DNA of 9,068 bases from an uncultured Eubacteriales bacterium. Its GTDB lineage: Bacteria; Bacillota; Clostridia; Peptostreptococcales; Anaerovoracaceae. The position numbers and the translations under genes were made by a program. Below the pieces are notes generated by a model. The model ran no database searches, was not told where the DNA came from, and worked only from the letters and a program-made list of their open reading frames with translations. Shown piece after piece: positions 6,733 through 9,068 of this stretch; position 1 is the first letter of the stretch, and every line of letters begins with the position of its first letter. The stretch lies in NCBI GenBank assembly GCA_902797345.1, contig CADBSL010000125.1, forward strand, positions 1 to 9,068, written 5' to 3'.

Positions 6733-6761
6733 TTGCGCGAAGGTCAGAGATAGTCTATAAT
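6733..6761 (+). promoter_or_regulatory. Sigma-A-type promoter of the ctsR-clpC operon
   Basis: TTGCGC at 6733-6738 is separated by 17 bp from a perfect TATAAT at 6756-6761. An A/T-rich stretch just upstream (6716-6732) could serve as an UP element. Both CtsR boxes overlap or flank the -10, as expected for repression by blocking RNA polymerase. Transcription would start near 6768. Confidence 0.82.
6742..6758 (+). promoter_or_regulatory. Upstream, imperfect CtsR box
   Basis: GGTCAGA-GAT-AGTCTAT matches the CtsR heptad direct repeat RGTCAAA-N3-RGTCAAA except for one base in the first heptad and two in the second. It lies in the promoter spacer and enters the -10. It starts exactly 22 bp (about two helical turns) before the downstream box. 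Confidence 0.65.
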
Positions 6762-6800
6762 AAGGTCAAAGAAAGTCAATTTCTTTGACCTTGATTTTTT
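6762..6800 (+). repeat. Perfect 13-bp palindrome over the CtsR operator, followed by T6
   Basis: AAGGTCAAAGAAA (6762-6774) is the exact inverse complement of TTTCTTTGACCTT (6780-6792), with a 5-bp centre (GTCAA). GA and a T6 run (6795-6800) follow, directly before the AGGAGGG ribosome site (6801-6807). As DNA it adds an inverted CtsR heptad (TTTGACC). As RNA in a transcript arriving from upstream it would be a terminator-like hairpin. A transcript starting near 6768 would hold only part of the left arm. Confidence 0.7.
6764..6780 (+). promoter_or_regulatory. CtsR operator (near-consensus heptad direct repeat)
   Basis: GGTCAAA-GAA-AGTCAAT fits the known CtsR target RGTCAAA-NAN-RGTCAAA with one mismatch at the last base. 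It covers the expected transcription start, 3-19 bp after the -10, and sits 34 bp before the start codon of ctsR itself. This predicts autoregulation of ctsR-clpC. Confidence 0.92.
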
Positions 6801-6813
6801 AGGAGGGACAGGT

Positions 6814-7275
6814 ATGGCGAAAATGAGCGACCTCATAGAGGTCTTTATAAAAGAACTCCTGGAAGAGAGTGAGACCGAGCCAGTGGAGATCCAGCGGAAC
6901 GAACTGGCCGGCTATTTTAAGTGCGCCCCCTCCCAGATCAATTACGTATTGACCACCCGGTTTTCCATGGATAAGGGTTACCGGATCGAGAGCCAGCGGG
7001 GCGGCGGCGGGTCCATCAAGATCATCAAAATGAATCTTTCGCCGGATGATTTCTATTCCGCGATGCTGCAGGAGACCGGCGAGGCCATTACCATGCTGAA
7101 AGCGGGACAGATGATCGATCTGATGAAGGAGCGTGAGCTGATCACCGAGCGGGAGAGCCGCCTGATGAAGGCGGCGGTCAGCGACCGGGCCATTTCGGGG
7201 CCGGTGAATATCAAAAATGAGATCAGAGCCGGGATCTTGAAGAACATGATCCTGGCGGTATGTGAAATCGAATAG
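6814..7275 (+). CDS. ctsR: Heat-shock repressor CtsR
   Basis: At 153 residues this is the usual CtsR length. The N-terminal winged helix-turn-helix covers about 1-72: recognition region CAPSQINYVLTTRF (37-50) and the diagnostic glycine wing RGGGG (62-66), which reaches into the DNA minor groove. The C-terminal four-helix domain (about 76-153) dimerises the protein and is the part that McsB/ClpC handle. CtsR represses clp and related protein-quality genes at normal temperature and leaves DNA when heated. Arg62 in the wing equals the residue phosphorylated by the arginine kinase McsB in Bacillus/Geobacillus. ATG 6814 has AGGAGGG 6 nt upstream (6801-6807). The operator before the gene implies autoregulation. 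It is followed after 14 bp by clpC, with no mcsA or mcsB between. Confidence 0.97.
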   Translation: MAKMSDLIEVFIKELLEESETEPVEIQRNELAGYFKCAPSQINYVLTTRFSMDKGYRIESQRGGGGSIKIIKMNLSPDDFYSAMLQETGEAITMLKAGQMIDLMKERELITERESRLMKAAVSDRAISGPVNIKNEIRAGILKNMILAVCEIE

Positions 7276-7278
7276 AGA

Positions 7279-7292
7279 GAGGTGACAAAGTG
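7279..7292 (+). promoter_or_regulatory. Ribosome binding site and GTG start of clpC
   Basis: GAGGTGA at 7279-7285 matches the anti-Shine-Dalgarno core GGAGGTGA and precedes GTG 7290-7292 by 4 nt. No ATG, GTG or TTG lies in frame between the ctsR stop and this codon. The protein starting here (MEVYGKFTDGSKRAIDIA) aligns residue for residue with the known ClpC N-terminus, offset by one, so the GTG start is well supported. Confidence 0.85.
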
Positions 7293-9068
7293 GAAGTATA
7301 CGGTAAATTTACAGACGGCTCCAAACGGGCCATCGACATTGCGAAGAACGAGGCGGCGGCCATGGGCCACAGCCTGATCGGCAGTGAACACCTGCTTTTA
7401 GGGATCCTGCAGCTGCAGAGCCCCATTTCCTCCGCCTTTGAAACGGCGGGGATCACGGCGGATCTGATCCGCAGCCGGATCATCGAGCTGGTGGGGGACG
7501 GCAGCGGTACCAACACCAAGCTGCTGGGATTCTCCCAGCGGACAGTGCAGATCTTTGAGATCAGCCACCTGACCGCCCGGCAGATGGGCAAGAGTGCCGT
7601 AGGGATCGAACACCTGATGGTGGGGATCCTGAAGGAAGGCAAGGGCATCGCGGTCAAGATCTTAAATGATATGAACGTAAATCTGGTACAGCTGGAAAAG
7701 GATATCCTGGAGATCAGCCGGAAGACGGAGCAGGAGGTCCAGAGAGCAAAGGAAAATGAGAAGAGCGTGCTGCGGAAGTACGGCATCAACCTGACGGAAG
7801 ATGCCCGGGGCGGCAAGCTGGATCCGGTGGTAGGAAGGGAAAAGGAGATCGAACGGGTCATCCAGATCCTGAGCCGCCGGACAAAAAATAATCCCTGTCT
7901 GGTGGGAGAACCCGGCGTGGGCAAGACCGCCATCGCCGAAGGACTGGCACAGAAGATCTGCAGCGGGGACATCCCGGACAACCTCCGGGGGAAGAAGCTG
8001 ATTTCTCTGGATATGCCGGGGCTTTTGGCGGGTTCCAAGTTCCGGGGAGAATTCGAAGAAAGAATGAAGCAGGCGCTGGAAGAAGCGAAGAAGGACGGCA
8101 AGGTCATCCTCTTCATCGACGAGATGCACACCATCATCGGTGCCGGCGGCGGCGAAGGTTCCATCGACGCTTCCAATATCTTAAAACCGGCCCTCAGCCG
8201 GGGTGAAGTCCAGGTCATCGGCGCCACCACCTATACGGAATACCGGAAGAAGGTGGAGAAGGACCCGGCTCTGGAGCGGCGGTTCCAGCAGGTCCAGATC
8301 GACGAGCCGTCTCTGACGGATGCGGTGGAGATCCTGAATGGCCTGAAGGCAGAATACGAAAAACATCACCACGTGAAGATCACTGACCGGGCGATCTATG
8401 CGGCGGTCAGCCTGTCGGACCGGTACATCCCGGACCGGTTCCTGCCGGATAAGGCGGTGGACCTGATGGATGAGGCGGCGGCCCGGATCAAGCTGAAGAC
8501 CTACATCAAACCGGACGATGTGATCGAGATGGAAGACGAACTGGAAGAGATCAACGCTTCGAAGGAAGAAGCGATCCAGAAGCAGGACTTCGAACAGGCG
8601 GCAGCGCTGAGGGACAGAGAGCAGGAGCTGAACGCGAAGATCAAAGAAGCTTCCGCCAAAATGGAGGAAGTCTATGCGGATAAAGCGGTGGTGACGGAGG
8701 AAGACATCGCCTCCATCATCTCCGGATGGACCGGGATCCCGGTGGAAAAACTGAATCAGTCGGAAACGGAAAAACTGGTGAATATCGAAGAGACCCTGAA
8801 GTCCCGGATCATCGGCCAGGAAGAGCCCATCGTGGCGATCTCCCGGGCCATCCGCCGGGCGAGAGTCGGTCTGAAGGACCCGAAGCGGCCCGTGGGATCC
8901 TTCCTGTTCCTGGGGCCCACCGGCGTGGGCAAAACGGAGCTGTGCAAGGCCCTGGCGGAAGCCCTCTTCGGGGATGAAGAATCTATCATCCGGCTCGATA
9001 TGTCGGAATACATGGAGAAGCACTCGGTGTCCAAGATCATCGGCTCCCCTCCGGGATATGTGGGCTAC
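7290..9068 (+). CDS. clpC: AAA+ unfoldase ClpC, N-terminal 593 residues (3' truncated by window end)
   Basis: The frame is open to the last base (exactly 593 codons); full ClpC is about 810-820 residues, so roughly 220 are missing. Two Clp_N repeats lie at about 6-70 and 81-145. AAA+ domain 1 has Walker A GEPGVGKT (206-213), pore segment GSKFRGEFEER, Walker B LFIDE (274-278) and the double arginine ERR (329-331). The middle domain holds a UVR motif (about 425-447, KEEAIQKQDFEQAAALRDRE), which marks ClpC rather than ClpB. AAA+ domain 2 begins with Walker A GPTGVGKT (542-549) and reaches PPGYVGY (587-593). ClpC, with adaptors, unfolds proteins and feeds them to ClpP. Glu33 and Glu107 correspond, with a +1 offset, to B. 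subtilis ClpC Glu32 and Glu106, which bind phosphoarginine tags. It is co-transcribed with ctsR and predicted to be CtsR-repressed. The minor start codon hides this gene from ATG-only searches. Confidence 0.97.
   Translation, partial: MEVYGKFTDGSKRAIDIAKNEAAAMGHSLIGSEHLLLGILQLQSPISSAFETAGITADLIRSRIIELVGDGSGTNTKLLGFSQRTVQIFEISHLTARQMGKSAVGIEHLMVGILKEGKGIAVKILNDMNVNLVQLEKDILEISRKTEQEVQRAKENEKSVLRKYGINLTEDARGGKLDPVVGREKEIERVIQILSRRTKNNPCLVGEPGVGKTAIAEGLAQKICSGDIPDNLRGKKLISLDMPGLLAGSKFRGEFEERMKQALEEAKKDGKVILFIDEMHTIIGAGGGEGSIDASNILKPALSRGEVQVIGATTYTEYRKKVEKDPALERRFQQVQIDEPSLTDAVEILNGLKAEYEKHHHVKITDRAIYAAVSLSDRYIPDRFLPDKAVDLMDEAAARIKLKTYIKPDDVIEMEDELEEINASKEEAIQKQDFEQAAALRDREQELNAKIKEASAKMEEVYADKAVVTEEDIASIISGWTGIPVEKLNQSETEKLVNIEETLKSRIIGQEEPIVAISRAIRRARVGLKDPKRPVGSFLFLGPTGVGKTELCKALAEALFGDEESIIRLDMSEYMEKHSVSKIIGSPPGYVGY

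Noticed and set aside
7282..7284. An upstream GTG as an alternative clpC start
   Set aside because: It is out of frame with clpC and forms part of the Shine-Dalgarno sequence itself.
6643..7295. A 12-bp repeat, GACAAAGTGGAA, at 6643-6654 and 7284-7295
   Set aside because: Exact 12-bp matches are expected a few times by chance in a window this size. One copy is just the clpC start region, and no further copies were seen.
7223..8230. A 335-codon minus-strand open frame across the ctsR-clpC junction
   Set aside because: It lies opposite well-recognised ClpC sequence and is Ser/Arg/Pro-rich with no domain. The plus-strand clpC simply lacks an ATG start, which makes the minus frame look like the main one.
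1..9068. Search for CRISPR arrays, transposase genes, tRNA or rRNA genes and phage attachment sites
   Set aside because: No periodic repeats, transposase motifs, cloverleaf-like segments or rRNA sequence were seen by reading. The window looks like ordinary chromosomal gene order.

Overview
The window reads as a chromosome segment of a fairly GC-rich member of the Bacillota, most likely class Clostridia. Three features point there: an LPXTG protein next to a sortase, a secreted protein with SLH domains, and a CtsR-controlled ctsR-clpC heat-shock operon with AGGAGG-type ribosome binding sites. I cannot name a genus from the sequence. All genes are on the plus strand, and no gap exceeds about 200 bp.

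Layout. Bases 1-853 hold the end of a Cna_B/LPXTG cell-wall-anchored protein whose stop overlaps the start of a sortase gene; a strong hairpin terminator follows. Bases 962-3024 hold a single-gene unit: an extended -10 promoter, an EF-G-like GTPase of the FusA2/EF-G_bact type (641 aa), and a terminator. Bases 3046-4767 hold a BceS-like membrane histidine kinase homologue in which the phospho-acceptor histidine position is arginine. It carries a roughly 225-residue acidic, proline-rich tail and ends with its own terminator. Bases 4802-6614 hold a promoter containing a G7 tract and a secreted protein with three SLH domains and BspA-type leucine-rich repeats. Bases 6615-6813 are non-coding: two GC-rich hairpins, then a sigma-A-type promoter overlapped by two phased CtsR boxes, the second inside a perfect 13-bp palindrome followed by T6. 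Bases 6814-9068 hold ctsR and the first 593 codons of clpC, which starts at GTG and runs off the window.

How it works together. The first two genes form a surface-protein attachment module. The SLH/LRR protein is a second, independent type of surface anchor. CtsR should repress its own operon with clpC. mcsA and mcsB, which often sit between ctsR and clpC, are absent here, yet the arginine that McsB phosphorylates in CtsR and the two phosphoarginine-pocket glutamates of ClpC appear conserved. The least ordinary locus is the predicted pseudo-histidine kinase at 3046-4713. I see no mobile element, CRISPR array, tRNA or rRNA.
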